This document shows positions 32,860 through 42,400 of a stretch of DNA of 49,216 bases, piece by piece. The notes beneath the pieces are model-generated. The model saw nothing but the letters and a program-made list of their open reading frames with translations, ran no database searches and was not told the origin of the DNA. The stretch's first letter is position 1; the number at the start of each line of letters is the position of its first letter. The translations under genes and the position numbers were made by a program. This DNA comes from Candidatus Woesearchaeota archaeon (GTDB taxonomy: Archaea; Nanobdellota; Nanobdellia; SCGC-AAA011-G17; JAGVZY01). The DNA lies in NCBI GenBank assembly GCA_018302225.1, contig JAGVZY010000014.1:1-49216 (forward strand). The letters run 5' to 3'.

Positions 32860-33578
32860 TTTTTAGCCTCCTTGTCCTTACTGTTTTTCTTTTCAGTCTC
32901 GCTTTCAAGAAGCTGTTTTATTTTGTCTGTTAATCCTTCAGTATGACTTTCTCTTTCTATTTTTAATATAACTTCAGTAGCTCTTAATTCTGCTTCTGCA
33001 TTATCTCCAGAAATCCAAATTAAACCATTTTGTCCAACAACAATTTTACAACCTGTTGCTTCTTTTATCATAGTTATCATACTTCCTTGTTTTCCAATTA
33101 TTCTTGGAACTTTAGAAGGTGCAACTTCAATAATTCTTCCACCAATTAATTTTCTTAATCCTGGTCCTCTCATTGATAAATCAACAGTTTTTGTAGCTGA
33201 AACACTTAAAATGTTTGTTGCAACTATGTCGCCATAGTCATAAAACTTGGTTAAATCAGCACCTTTTGTTATAAATTCTTGTGTTGCTTCTTTCATTGAA
33301 AGAAATGCTTGGTATGCACAATTTATTTCAAATCTCCATCCATAAACATTTATATCAACAACTTTTGCTATTACTGTGTCTCCTTTTTTAGGAGCGTATT
33401 TTCCACTTAAAGCAATGACTTTTATAAGTCTACCATCAACATTTGCTAATCCCATTTGTGATGCGACAATTTTATCATTTTCTCTAAATGCTCCTCCAGC
33501 CGGCAAATAATCCATTCCCTCTGCCAAGACTTGTCCAGGAGTTACTATATCTTTATTTTCTACTAATATTTTACTCAT
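32856..33578 (-). CDS. rrp4: Exosome cap subunit Rrp4
   Basis: The 240-residue protein has the N-terminal domain (VTPGQVLAEGMDYLPAGGAF), an S1 domain (KKGDTVIAKVVDINVYGWRFEI) and a KH domain (PRIIGKQGSMITMIKEATGCKIVVGQNG). It binds RNA at the exosome cap and feeds it to the Rrp41/Rrp42 ring. The C terminus is charged and disordered. GGAGGATATAAG precedes the ATG. The gene sits between the SBDS homologue and rrp41. The other cap protein, Csl4, is not in the window. Confidence 0.97.
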   Translation of the reverse strand: MSKILVENKDIVTPGQVLAEGMDYLPAGGAFRENDKIVASQMGLANVDGRLIKVIALSGKYAPKKGDTVIAKVVDINVYGWRFEINCAYQAFLSMKEATQEFITKGADLTKFYDYGDIVATNILSVSATKTVDLSMRGPGLRKLIGGRIIEVAPSKVPRIIGKQGSMITMIKEATGCKIVVGQNGLIWISGDNAEAELRATEVILKIERESHTEGLTDKIKQLLESETEKKNSKDKEAKK

Positions 33579-33589
33579 CTTATATCCTC

Positions 33590-34282
33590 CTACGATATGA
33601 TTTTTGTTTCTATTTCACCATGACTTATTCGATTTATTTCGTCATAAAATTCTGTTGAAAGTCCAGCAGGCATTTCTACTTCAGCTTTCAAAGAGCCATC
33701 ATTGCCCCACTCAGACTTTTTTATTTTTCCAAAATTTTTCAAAACATTATTTACCTTTCCAGCAAAATGTGCAGCAACCTTAACTTCAATTATTCTTGTT
33801 TCAAATTTAATTGGAAGAACACCAGTTAATTGTTTCACAACATCTTGTATTTGGTCTTCTGCATTTTTAAATTCGCTAATTTTTACTTTAGCTTCAATCA
33901 TTGCAGCCTCAATTCTTTGAGGTGGATGGGGTAATTTTGTTCTTGGGTCTATTGCATTTTTGTGTATAATTGAAACTATTTGTTTTCTTTTTTCTTCAAA
34001 CAATTTCCTTTTATGATCTGCATTTACTTCTAAGTTTCCTTCTCTAATTACTATTTCAGCAACTTTTCTAGAATCGTCAGTTCCAAAGATTTTTTTCATT
34101 TCATTTTCAGAAGCTCTCATTCCTTTTTTAGAGTCTTTATAGACTGTATCTGCGACTAAAACATCATCTAAACTTATTATTTCATTTTTTCTAAATTTTA
34201 GAGCTTTTTCTAATTCTACAAGAACTTCAAATTCTTCTCCAGCTTTTCTTAATTTTACAATTGTAGCTTTATTGAAATCCAT
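33590..34282 (-). CDS. Ribosome maturation protein SDO1/SBDS homologue
   Basis: The 230-residue protein has the SBDS three-domain layout: an N-terminal FYSH domain (TIVKLRKAGEEFEVLVELEKALKFR), a central helical domain with HPPQRIEAAMIEA and a C-terminal ferredoxin-like domain. The eukaryotic homologue releases eIF6 from 60S subunits. Its place between psmA and rrp4 is conserved in many archaea. The family call is certain from sequence. Confidence 0.96.
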   Translation of the reverse strand: MDFNKATIVKLRKAGEEFEVLVELEKALKFRKNEIISLDDVLVADTVYKDSKKGMRASENEMKKIFGTDDSRKVAEIVIREGNLEVNADHKRKLFEEKRKQIVSIIHKNAIDPRTKLPHPPQRIEAAMIEAKVKISEFKNAEDQIQDVVKQLTGVLPIKFETRIIEVKVAAHFAGKVNNVLKNFGKIKKSEWGNDGSLKAEVEMPAGLSTEFYDEINRISHGEIETKIIS

Positions 34283-34289
34283 TTTAACC

Positions 34290-35003
34290 TCATGCGTATT
34301 TTTTTAATTCTTTTGGTCCTATTGCAACATATTTCTTATCTTTTAATGCAATATATGATGCACAGAATCTATTTATATCAAATTCTTTCTGTAATACTTT
34401 TTTGAAAATACTTATTGCTAATGCAAAGCCTTGTTCCATAGTTAAATTATCTTTATACTCTTTTTCAAGAGCATCCATAATTTCAGTTTCACCTTCACCA
34501 ATTGCGGCTGCATTATATTGAAAGAAAATTCCACTCGGTTCAGTTGCAAATAATTTTGCACCATCTTCATCTATTCCAGCAAACAATAAACTTACACCAA
34601 AGGGTCTTGCTCCACCATACTGACTATAGGCTTGTTTAACATTACAAATATCTTTAACTAAACTTTGAATATCTATGGGTTCATCATAAGTAACTTTATG
34701 TTGTTGTGCTTTTATTTGGGCTCTTTCAAACAAAATTCTTCCATCACTCACTAATCCAGAAACCGCAGCACCAATATGCTCATCTATTTGAAATAATTTT
34801 TCTATACTCTTACTAACAACTAATTTACTTATAATCCTCTTATCACTAATTAGTATAACTCCATCTTTACATACCATACCTAAAGCAGTTGTTCCTTGTC
34901 TTACAGTTTTCTTTGCATATTCAATCTGTAATAATCTTCCATCTGGACTGAACATTGACTGAGTTCTATCATAACCCATCATTTGATTTGACATTTGTTG
35001 CAT
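34290..35003 (-). CDS. psmA: 20S proteasome alpha subunit
   Basis: The 237-residue protein has the alpha-type N-terminal gate segment GYDRTQSMFSPDGRLLQIEYA, then TALGMVCKDGVILISDKRI and GAAVSGLVSDGRILFERA. Alpha subunits form the outer rings that gate substrate entry and bind the regulatory ATPase. A shorter start at the Met of MGYDRT is possible; the longer start has AAAGGAGGAATA immediately upstream and is kept. The beta subunit is not in the window. Confidence 0.97.
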   Translation of the reverse strand: MQQMSNQMMGYDRTQSMFSPDGRLLQIEYAKKTVRQGTTALGMVCKDGVILISDKRIISKLVVSKSIEKLFQIDEHIGAAVSGLVSDGRILFERAQIKAQQHKVTYDEPIDIQSLVKDICNVKQAYSQYGGARPFGVSLLFAGIDEDGAKLFATEPSGIFFQYNAAAIGEGETEIMDALEKEYKDNLTMEQGFALAISIFKKVLQKEFDINRFCASYIALKDKKYVAIGPKELKKYA

Positions 35004-35005
35004 TT

Positions 35006-35332
35006 TTATTCCTCCTTTAATACTATTGAATCTATTTTCTTTTTTACCTTATTTATTACACCTGAAGTGTATAAAGTTTTTATTTTTGTATGTTCTAAAC
35101 TTTCTTTTAGTTTATTTAAATATTCTCGGTTTATTACTATTATTCCTATTTGTTTATTTTTATTAAATTCGTGAGAAAGTAGCCTTAATCCTGTTTTTGA
35201 ACAGTCTTTGTTAAGCTTTGAATAAGCTTCAATAATACTTTTGCTTATTTCCTTTGCATCATAATATGCTTTTTCTTCTAACCTAAATGCTATATATCTT
35301 TTGTTCGGTCTTAAACTAGGTTTCAAAGACAT
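35006..35332 (-). CDS. rnp2: RNase P protein component 2 (Pop5/Rnp2)
   Basis: The 108-residue protein has the Pop5 fold features RPNKRYIAFRLEEKAYYDAKEISKSI, TGLRLLSHEFNKNKQIGIIVINREYL and the C-terminal TSGVINKVKKKI motif. It supports the catalytic RNase P RNA in tRNA 5' processing. It is the first gene of the supercluster, with a promoter at 35413-35428 and a leader of about 55 bases. Position next to psmA is common in archaea. Confidence 0.93.
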   Translation of the reverse strand: MSLKPSLRPNKRYIAFRLEEKAYYDAKEISKSIIEAYSKLNKDCSKTGLRLLSHEFNKNKQIGIIVINREYLNKLKESLEHTKIKTLYTSGVINKVKKKIDSIVLKEE

Positions 35333-35412
35333 ATTATTGAGAAAGTAAATGTCTTAATTCTCATCTTGCTCTTATTCTCTTTCTCTCTCACAATAACACT
35401 TAAACAAAACAT

Positions 35413-35428
35413 TATTTATAAACCTTTT
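35413..35428 (-). promoter_or_regulatory. Promoter of the exosome/proteasome supercluster
   Basis: The minus strand reads CAAAAGGTTTATAAAT, matching the rpoK and ATPase-operon promoters. It lies about 80 bases before the rnp2 start, so this transcript has a leader. Confidence 0.7.
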
Positions 35429-35493
35429 GATTAGTTTTATAAACTCTTTAAATATAAATACTTGGAATTAATTTAACTGAAATAGGAGCTTAT

Positions 35494-35556
35494 ATGGATG
35501 CCTTTCAAAGGCGAAATACCTTTGAATTTTTGGATATTCCAACTTTTTCAATTTAA
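35494..35556 (+). CDS. Possible 20-residue leader peptide, island 2
   Basis: An ATG at 35494 follows ATAGGAG by seven bases and opens a 20-codon frame beginning MDAFQRRNTFEF. A small hairpin (GCCTTT and AAAGGC, 35500-35512) lies inside the frame. It precedes the first larger island gene by 114 bases, and the remaining leader has no other frame. It may be a regulatory leader peptide or chance. Confidence 0.3.
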   Translation: MDAFQRRNTFEFLDIPTFSI

Positions 35557-35670
35557 GCATATTTTTGTTTAGTTTTAAATCTCAAACTTTTTTCTAATTT
35601 AAACTTATTTTAATAAAAACCCTTGGAATAACTTGGAAAATAAATTTTAATCTTTAAGGAGGATATTATT

Positions 35671-35898
35671 ATGTTTAATTTTTTTCATAGTCTGGTAATT
35701 CAGAACCAACCCCCCACCTTTTTTATAGCTCTCTTTTTTGTAACTCTAACTCTCTTTTATTTTGTTCTTTTTCTTTTAACATTCTTCTTTAGATATCACT
35801 TTAAAGAAGACATTTTTTATGCTTATTTAATCCTTTCATTTATCTGTGCAATAAGCATTTATGTTGTGCCTTTAATTACTCCTCTTTTAAGAGAATAA
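35671..35898 (+). CDS. Two-helix membrane protein, island 2
   Basis: The 75-residue protein has two transmembrane helices (about 15-40 and 51-71) with a short loop (RYHFKED). AAGGAGGATATT precedes the ATG. Small hydrophobic products like this are common in mobile elements as holins, pilot or toxin peptides, but nothing in the sequence identifies one. It is the first sizeable plus-strand gene of island 2. Confidence 0.6.
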   Translation: MFNFFHSLVIQNQPPTFFIALFFVTLTLFYFVLFLLTFFFRYHFKEDIFYAYLILSFICAISIYVVPLITPLLRE

Positions 35899-35935
35899 AT
35901 AATTAATCATTTAAATTTTAAGTTTGGAGGAAGTC

Positions 35936-36499
35936 ATGAAAAGGATTATATTTAGCTCACGAATTATTTTCTTTCTTATAGTTTTGATATTTATTTGCCT
36001 CGCTTCAGCATCTCTTTTTTTATATCAAAACAAAGAATATACTTCACTTGAACAAAAATACAACTCTCTCCAAATAGAATACACCACTCTCCAGGAATCT
36101 TCGCAAAAAGCAACACCTATTCCAATCACTTCAGATACAAAGACTCACAAGATTACTAATTCAGAAGATTCAGTTGCTTATCTAAAATACCAAGTATCAG
36201 AAGAACTTTCGAAATTAGCTTATTTATGGGGGGCTAGAATGAAAAATATCGGCAAAGAATATTCTGAAGATCTAGAAATTCTAAAAAGAAATAACCTTTC
36301 AGACACACCCTATTTTCTTACCAGAGAAGAAGAAATTCTCACAAGGGCAGTAGGTGCAAAACACTGGGGAGATATCTGGAGAAAAGAAGATGAAAAAGTC
36401 ATTCTGGATAAATATCCCCAGGAAATAAAGGACTATTTTAGTAAATCGTTAAGGATAAAATTATTTCATTTTCTTAATTCTAATTCTGATACTCAATAA
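35936..36499 (+). CDS. Membrane-anchored coiled-coil protein, island 2
   Basis: The 187-residue protein has one N-terminal transmembrane helix (about 7-29), a short coiled coil (about 33-55) and a helical globular part with KYQVSEELSKLAYLWGARMKN. The layout resembles secreted or membrane-tethered accessory proteins, but no family is recognised. The ATG at 35936 has TTTGGAGG six bases upstream; an in-frame TTG at 35924 is less likely. It belongs to one series of plus-strand genes with intergenic spacings of 17-77 bases. Confidence 0.65.
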   Translation: MKRIIFSSRIIFFLIVLIFICLASASLFLYQNKEYTSLEQKYNSLQIEYTTLQESSQKATPIPITSDTKTHKITNSEDSVAYLKYQVSEELSKLAYLWGARMKNIGKEYSEDLEILKRNNLSDTPYFLTREEEILTRAVGAKHWGDIWRKEDEKVILDKYPQEIKDYFSKSLRIKLFHFLNSNSDTQ

Positions 36500-36524
36500 T
36501 ATTTTTACTAAGGAGGAAATTTAA

Positions 36525-36848
36525 ATGTCAGAAACAAATATAGAAAGAAATGGATTAATGGTTTTTCATTTTTACGAAGCGTCTAAAAATGCCGGAACTA
36601 AGTACAGGGTACTTTGCATAGATAAGGGTGAAGATAAATCCAAACGTCTGTTTTCATATATTATCTTCAGAAGAGACAAGATCATACCCCGAGACACAGC
36701 ACAAAGAGCATTTGATGATTTAAACTCTATCCCCCACAACATAGAAAAGGGAGAAAAGGTTGCATCAGAATTGCTCTCTTCTTGGTTTCCAGAAAAAAAT
36801 GGATACAAAATTCTATTTGGATTTGATAATCTTAGAAACATTCTTTAA
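36525..36848 (+). CDS. Hypothetical soluble protein, island 2
   Basis: The 107-residue product is soluble with mixed alpha/beta character (MVFHFYEASKNAGTKYRVLCIDKG, then RAFDDLNSIPHNIEKGEKVASELL). AAGGAGGAAATT precedes the ATG by seven bases. Composition is richer in G+C than the host genes. No motif or family is recognised. Confidence 0.65.
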   Translation: MSETNIERNGLMVFHFYEASKNAGTKYRVLCIDKGEDKSKRLFSYIIFRRDKIIPRDTAQRAFDDLNSIPHNIEKGEKVASELLSSWFPEKNGYKILFGFDNLRNIL

Positions 36849-36865
36849 AGGAGAAGTGATTCATT

Positions 36866-37003
36866 TTGTTTAATTTTTTAGGTCACATCGCGAATTTGAT
36901 TATTTCATTTCCTGGGCTAGTTCAACCAGACAATTTATTCTTAGGAACTATGCTCACTTCATTTTTCGGAATAATTTTCTATGCACTTCGTAAAGGGATA
37001 TAA
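36866..37003 (+). CDS. Small membrane peptide with TTG start, island 2
   Basis: A TTG at 36866 follows AAAGGAG by about 12 bases and opens a 45-codon frame. The peptide has hydrophobic segments around FNFLGHIANLIISFPGLV and TMLTSFFGIIFYALRKGI, a likely helical hairpin. The MFNF start echoes the first membrane protein of the island (35671). It is too short to assign. Confidence 0.5.
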   Translation: MFNFLGHIANLIISFPGLVQPDNLFLGTMLTSFFGIIFYALRKGI

Positions 37004-37041
37004 ACTTTGATTATTTTTTTGAAAGGAGGTGAATTTTTTCT

Positions 37042-37128
37042 TTGTATTTTAAAAAATTTGACAAAGGAGTAACCAAGTATGTCAAACACACAGGGCGTAG
37101 CCCAGATTTCAAACGCGGATCAGATTAA
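37042..37128 (+). CDS. Possible 28-residue basic leader peptide
   Basis: A perfect AAAGGAGGTGA (37022-37032) has no other start at the right distance than TTG 37042. The short basic frame runs into the start of the 477-residue gene in another frame, which would couple the two. It could be a translated leader; alternatively the ribosome site is vestigial. Confidence 0.25.
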   Translation: MYFKKFDKGVTKYVKHTGRSPDFKRGSD

Positions 37129-38512
37129 GTACAAGAATTTGTTTAATTCTTTTCTGGAAAAATTAGGAGATCCAAAGAATCTTGATTTTCCAGAAATTCC
37201 TGCAGAACATTTGTCAGAGTTAATTCTCCACAGTAAAAGCATCGGAGCATTCAAACTTTTTCTAAAAAAGTATCCTGAAAAAAAGGAAACTTTGAATCAG
37301 GAAATTTTTGTAAGAAATTTGTTTGATGGTGTAAAGGGTATAAACAATGTTGAGACTTTAACAGATAGTTTATTGGATGCTTCATTCCCTCAATCGATTA
37401 TTCAGGAAAATATTCCTTTTCAGAAGGTTTTTGAAGAAATGGACACCTATTTTAAGGATATCATTTCTGGAATGGATGAAGACAAAGTAACCTGTTACTA
37501 TTTTGAAAAATGTTTCTCATTCCTTCGTAAGTTTGATAAAGCAAGTGATGTCTCTTTCCAAGAAGGGACATACTTTTTTGCCAAACTCTTAGAAAGCCAG
37601 GAGCCAAGAAATCGTTCTACTTTGAGAATTCTCTTTTTCCTGTACAAGACTTGCTTTCCTTCAGGTGGTTCAGCACTTCCAAATGAATCTCCCACTAGCA
37701 TCTCTAAGTTGCTTACTTCTTTTTCATTAAATTATCTTGCAACCGAAACAGATGTGAATGGAAGGTTAAATAATCTCAGTTCTATATACTCTCTTTTTTC
37801 CTGCGGACCTGAATTTAACAAAGAGATTATAAAAGCTGAGTTTTCAAAAATCTTGTCATCTATAACTCTTAAGAGAGAATTAGATGATGAAGATGATGAC
37901 TTTGTAGACATTTCTGCAAATCCCCTCATGCGCATAAGACAGCTAAAGCAACTGGTTGGCTTGGCCAATTGCACAAAGTTGTTTAATAGAACTGAAATCC
38001 TTGAGGCAATTTCTAAGATAAAAAGTGGTTCAAGCAAAAGCAAAGAAAGAAAGTTACTTTTGCTTTCAGAAATCATAGGCGAAAAGTTATATCCCTATTA
38101 TAATAGTTATCCTAAATTTGAGGATAAACTCCGGGAGATAATCGGGCCACTTTTAAGATCAGGTAAGCCTCAAGCAGTGAAAGATTATCTTGGGGCCTAT
38201 GGGTTTCGCAGTTTCTATTTTAACGATTCTTCTGAAGGTGCAAAGTATTTCGAGATTTATCTTTTGAAAGAATGGTGGAACAAGCTGGATTTACTTTCCA
38301 GATTATTTCATCACAATATATCTCCAGATGATATTAAAGATACGGTCTGGGAAGAATTGTTTTCATCAAAATTTTCAAAAGATCAACAGAAAGATCTGAT
38401 TTCAATACTTGCACCCATTTGGAACTTTCCTAGTGCGAGCATAGATCATTATGAATCAAAAGCTTTTTCAAAGCTCTTGACTCGTTTCGGACTGAAAGAA
38501 TTTATTTTCTAA
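37079..38512 (+). CDS. Large helical hypothetical protein, island 2
   Basis: The 477-residue protein is the largest of the island. It is soluble and predominantly helical, with repeated short helix pairs (LSELILHSKSIGAFKLFLKKYPEK, LYKTCFPSGG, KLREIIGPLLRSGKPQAVKDYL) that suggest an alpha-solenoid. No enzymatic motif, Cys cluster or membrane segment is visible. ACAAAGGAG precedes the ATG. Codon use is more balanced than in host genes. A 29-base hairpin terminator follows the stop codon. Confidence 0.75.
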   Translation: MSNTQGVAQISNADQIKYKNLFNSFLEKLGDPKNLDFPEIPAEHLSELILHSKSIGAFKLFLKKYPEKKETLNQEIFVRNLFDGVKGINNVETLTDSLLDASFPQSIIQENIPFQKVFEEMDTYFKDIISGMDEDKVTCYYFEKCFSFLRKFDKASDVSFQEGTYFFAKLLESQEPRNRSTLRILFFLYKTCFPSGGSALPNESPTSISKLLTSFSLNYLATETDVNGRLNNLSSIYSLFSCGPEFNKEIIKAEFSKILSSITLKRELDDEDDDFVDISANPLMRIRQLKQLVGLANCTKLFNRTEILEAISKIKSGSSKSKERKLLLLSEIIGEKLYPYYNSYPKFEDKLREIIGPLLRSGKPQAVKDYLGAYGFRSFYFNDSSEGAKYFEIYLLKEWWNKLDLLSRLFHHNISPDDIKDTVWEELFSSKFSKDQQKDLISILAPIWNFPSASIDHYESKAFSKLLTRFGLKEFIF

Positions 38513-38517
38513 ATTTT

Positions 38518-38546
38518 AGCAGGGTGGACTATACATCTACCCTGCT
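38518..38546 (+). terminator. Hairpin terminator after the 477-residue gene
   Basis: AGCAGGGT (38518-38525) pairs with ACCCTGCT (38539-38546) around a 13-base loop and is followed by TTATTTC. The form is bacterial-style and partly T-rich. Confidence 0.65.
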
Positions 38547-38590
38547 TTATTTCAATTTAAAATTTAATTTTTATTCAGGAGGAAAATTTT

Positions 38591-38989
38591 ATGTTTAATG
38601 CTACTTTGTCAGTAATGCAATTTGCTCATTTTGGTATTATAATGTGGGGCATCTTTATAACTTTCATTTTTTTTCTAGGTAATATAACTGAGCTCAAAAT
38701 AAAAGATAAAAAAGCAATCACTACTATTAGTAATTCCGAAATCTTTGAGAAAGAAGAGAATAGAAAGTGCAATCGGAAGCATACCTACTTAGTAATAGTA
38801 TTTAACCTCCTAATCAGTTTTGCTTATTTGTTATGGCCTAATCAAAATGAAGTATTTGGAACAATACCCTCTAATCTTCCAATTTCAATACATTTATTCA
38901 TTTATACCTCTACAATAGGCATAGCCATGCTAATTATTACAGGTTTAATCGGTGCGTGCGATATAGTCTATTTCTTTTTTGAATCTTAA
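38591..38989 (+). CDS. Three-helix membrane protein, island 2
   Basis: The 132-residue protein has three hydrophobic helices (about 12-32, 68-84 and 100-128) and a charged cytoplasmic-type loop (KIKDKKAITTISNSEIFEKEENRKCNRKH). CAGGAGGAAAATTTT precedes the ATG. No family is recognised. It lies between two hairpin terminators with the next small membrane gene. Confidence 0.65.
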   Translation: MFNATLSVMQFAHFGIIMWGIFITFIFFLGNITELKIKDKKAITTISNSEIFEKEENRKCNRKHTYLVIVFNLLISFAYLLWPNQNEVFGTIPSNLPISIHLFIYTSTIGIAMLIITGLIGACDIVYFFFES

Positions 38990-39039
38990 TTCAATTAATT
39001 TATTTCAAGGATATCAAAATCAATTAAAAGGAGAAAATT

Positions 39040-39258
39040 ATGTTAAGGTTATACAGTTTCATTTCTTTAGTATTCAGTTCTTTTAGCTATTTTGTATATT
39101 ATGAAAATAAATACCCTACCAATTACATTTGGACATCAAATCCTAAAGTTCAGATGAGTATCAAGAAAGCTGCATTAATATGCACTTTTGTGTTTGGAAC
39201 AATAAGTGCTTTACTCATTTTACTTTATCTAACCTACCTTGCAATCAACAAAAATTAA
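39040..39258 (+). CDS. Two-helix membrane protein, last gene of island 2
   Basis: The 72-residue protein has an N-terminal hydrophobic stretch (about 3-20) and a C-terminal helix (about 46-68), with NKYPTNYIWTSNPKVQMS between. AAAAGGAGAAAATT precedes the ATG. A terminator with seven T follows 30 bases after the stop, then the A/T dyad shared with island 1. Confidence 0.6.
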   Translation: MLRLYSFISLVFSSFSYFVYYENKYPTNYIWTSNPKVQMSIKKAALICTFVFGTISALLILLYLTYLAINKN

Positions 39259-39289
39259 ATGAGAAAACTCATCATTAAACCCAATTTTC

Positions 39290-39319
39290 AAAAAGCCAGG
39301 CCTGATTATGGCTTTTTTT
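39290..39319 (+). terminator. Terminal hairpin terminator of island 2
   Basis: AAAAAGCCA (39290-39298) pairs with TGGCTTTTT (39309-39317), followed by more T. It parallels the terminator at 22437-22489 that ends island 1 in the other orientation. Confidence 0.75.
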
Positions 39320-39327
39320 CTAAATTT

Positions 39328-39345
39328 AATATTAACTATTGTTAA
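39328..39345. repeat. A/T-rich dyad shared with island 1
   Basis: AATATTAACTATTGTTAA is the exact reverse complement of 18 bases at 22410-22427. It lies nine bases after the island 2 terminator, as the other copy lies next to the island 1 terminator. Degenerate relatives occur nearby at about 39410-39426. Confidence 0.4.
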
Positions 39346-39443
39346 ATTAGAAAAATTTAACTTAGTTTTTTTAAGAAACTATAATTTATTTTTAAAATAA
39401 ACTTAATTTCGTTAAATTATAGTTAACAAATACACACAAAAAA

Positions 39444-42400
39444 TTATTTCTTTTTTTCTTTCATTCTCTCAAGTTGTTTTTTTATTCTTTCTTCTTCATT
39501 TTTTATACTTCTATATCTGGCCAACTCAATGATACCAAATGTTAACGAAACTAAAATAAATGCAATTCCTAAATAATTATACCATTCAAATATGTCTACT
39601 TCTTCTTTAATATCTGAAAGAAAAACAGATTCTTTTATTTCACTGATTTTTAAATCAACCTTTTTATTCACAGAATACTTTATTTCTTGGCTTTCATTCA
39701 TTTTTACATTTTCAAATGTAAACATAAATATTGGATCTGCTTGAATTATAGTAATATTAGCATTAGTAATAACTTCAATTTGATCTGCATTTTCTGCAAA
39801 TCTTTTATCAACTTCATCATAGATATAGAGTTTATTGATATTCTTTTCGCCTGTATATTCAATTTTCACACTTAATTCACTTTTATCTTCATTTATTTCT
39901 AATCTTTTTGAACTCTTTATACTTTTTGAAACTTCTGCAGAATTAATTATCTTTTTACTATACTCCTTTCCAAAAATACTTTCGGCAGTTTGTTTTAACG
40001 AATTATCTAACTCTACTTTAGCAAGATAATCATTTTCTGAATACACCAAGTTTTCATATTCTTTTTCTTCAATTATAGGACCAGAAGAAGTTATAACTGG
40101 TTTAATTTCAGAAGTAACTATTCTAGTTAAAATTACGGGGGTACTTGCAATAGTTGAACTTCCACCGCCTCCGCCACCCCCACCAGAAGAACCACCACCA
40201 GAACTTTCAGTCTGACAAGAATTTGAACATCCGTCTCCACTTGCAGTATTTCCATCATCGCATCCTTCTCCAGATTCTTTATTTCCATCTCCACAATCAG
40301 CAGTGTTAGAAACTGTTAAGGTAATATTATTACTTTCTATGCTAGCAAAACTTGAATCATAAGCATAGAATACTACATTTTCAGAACCATACCAATTAGA
40401 TGTAGGTGTAAAAGTTGCAATGCCTGTTAAGTTCTCAATAGAAATACTAATACTTTCTGTTTCACTTGCTCTAAAAGTTAAAGTATCCCAATGATCAGGA
40501 TCACTAAAGTTTAAACTTAGATTCATAGCAGTTGAAGTATCTTCATTCCAACTCAAATCATTAAAATTATCTAAAAATATGGGCACATCATTATAATCTG
40601 AAATTGCAGTTCTATTTTCACTGAACCAACCTTCGGTTGTTGCATCAGCTGCATAACAACCAAAAATAAAACTAGTATTATCAGGAACATTAGTTATGTT
40701 AAATTCAGTTTCATTAAAAATACTTAAGATTTCAGTTGTTTGGTTTAATACAAACTCGTCAGTTAAATTATGGTATAAACTAATATTATTTACTAAAACA
40801 TTGTCTGTTGCATTACATATAACTGTAAAATTTCCTGTTGAGCCAATATAATTATCGCTTGGAGAAATTATATAACTCAAAGGTAAATCTCCACTAGCTG
40901 TAAAGTCTAATTGTGTTGCATTTATATTTCCTTTACTATCGTTGGAATATAAAAATAAACTATGGCTTCCATCGCTTACATTAAATTCTATTTCCCCATT
41001 TAAAGAGAGATTATTAGTATTATCAACCCCATACCATACACTTTCTAAGAAAATATCACTTGTTGTATAATTTAAAATTAAACTTTCATTATAATTATAT
41101 GTTTGATTTAGTGGAGAAGATAGTTCTAATGCAGGTGCAAGACCATCACTTATTATGGTTGCATTTAAAATATCTATTCTTTGAAAATTTAGACCAGAAC
41201 TAGCATCATTGATTAAAATTCCTGTACTATTAAGATAAGATTCAATTTCTTGGGGTGTTAAAGTTGTATTAGATTCTAACCTTTTATATTGCACAATTAA
41301 AATTGCTGCACCAGCAACATGGGGTGTAGCCATACTTGTTCCAGAACAAGTTCCAGAGCCATCACTACTTGGTGCGCCACATACAGACCCTTGACTTGAA
41401 CTCGTAGAAAGAATATCTACACCTGGAGCCAAAACATCCAATATACTTCCACGATTATATAAAATTGAATCTGCTGAATTTACAGCACCAACACTTGTAA
41501 CATTAATTCCACATGCAGGTGAACTTATACCTTCTGTAGAACCATCATTTCCTGCAGCTGCGGCGACAAATATTCCATAGGAAGCAGCTTCACTTGCAGC
41601 TGCTGCAATACCACTTGTATCACTGCTATCACAATAACTTGAAAATATTTTTTCTGTTAAGTTTGCATAAGTTAAAGCCAAACTTAAAGTCATTGAAGTA
41701 ATGTTATAATTTTCTTTATAAGTAATACACCAATCAATTCCAGATGCAACATCACTAGTAGATCCCCCACCACTTGAGTCTAAAACTTTTAAAGCAACAA
41801 TATTTGCTCCAGGTGCAACACCGACAATAGTTCCATTTCCAGCTACAATGCCTGCAACATGAGTTCCATGTCCATTATCATCTAGAGGATTAGAATCATC
41901 ATTTGCATAGTCATAACCGCCAACAATCTTACATCCTGAACCAAAACACTCTCCAAGGCTTTCATGAGTATAATCAACACCCGAATCAACAACACACACA
42001 GAATTATCTACACCCGTAATATTTAAATTATCAATAATTTTTGTATTTAACACACTTGAATTTATCTGAGCAGTATTAACACTTAATTTTACAGGATAAT
42101 CATAAGAGATTGATTCAATTTCTTCATTATATTTTAATTTATTTAATCCTTTTTCAGTCATTTTTCCAGAAAAAAATCTTAATGTTAAACCAACATTTTC
42201 TGTTTTAAATTCATTTTCTAAAACCCCTGATTTTGCAAGTTCTTTTTGTTGTTTTACATTTAATTCAGAAGTTCTCATTTGAATAATAACTGGAATTTCA
42301 ATTTCTTTTTCATTCCCTTGAGATTCACTCTTTACTTTTTCAAACTGTTTTTCAATTTCAGAATCTACTTTTGCAGTTTTAATTGTAAACCCCAAACTAA

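Noticed and set aside
39410-39426. Further dyad-like GTTAA...GTTAAC near the island 2 end as another island terminus
   Set aside because: It is degenerate and A/T-rich sequence of this type is abundant in the spacer; no terminator is attached.
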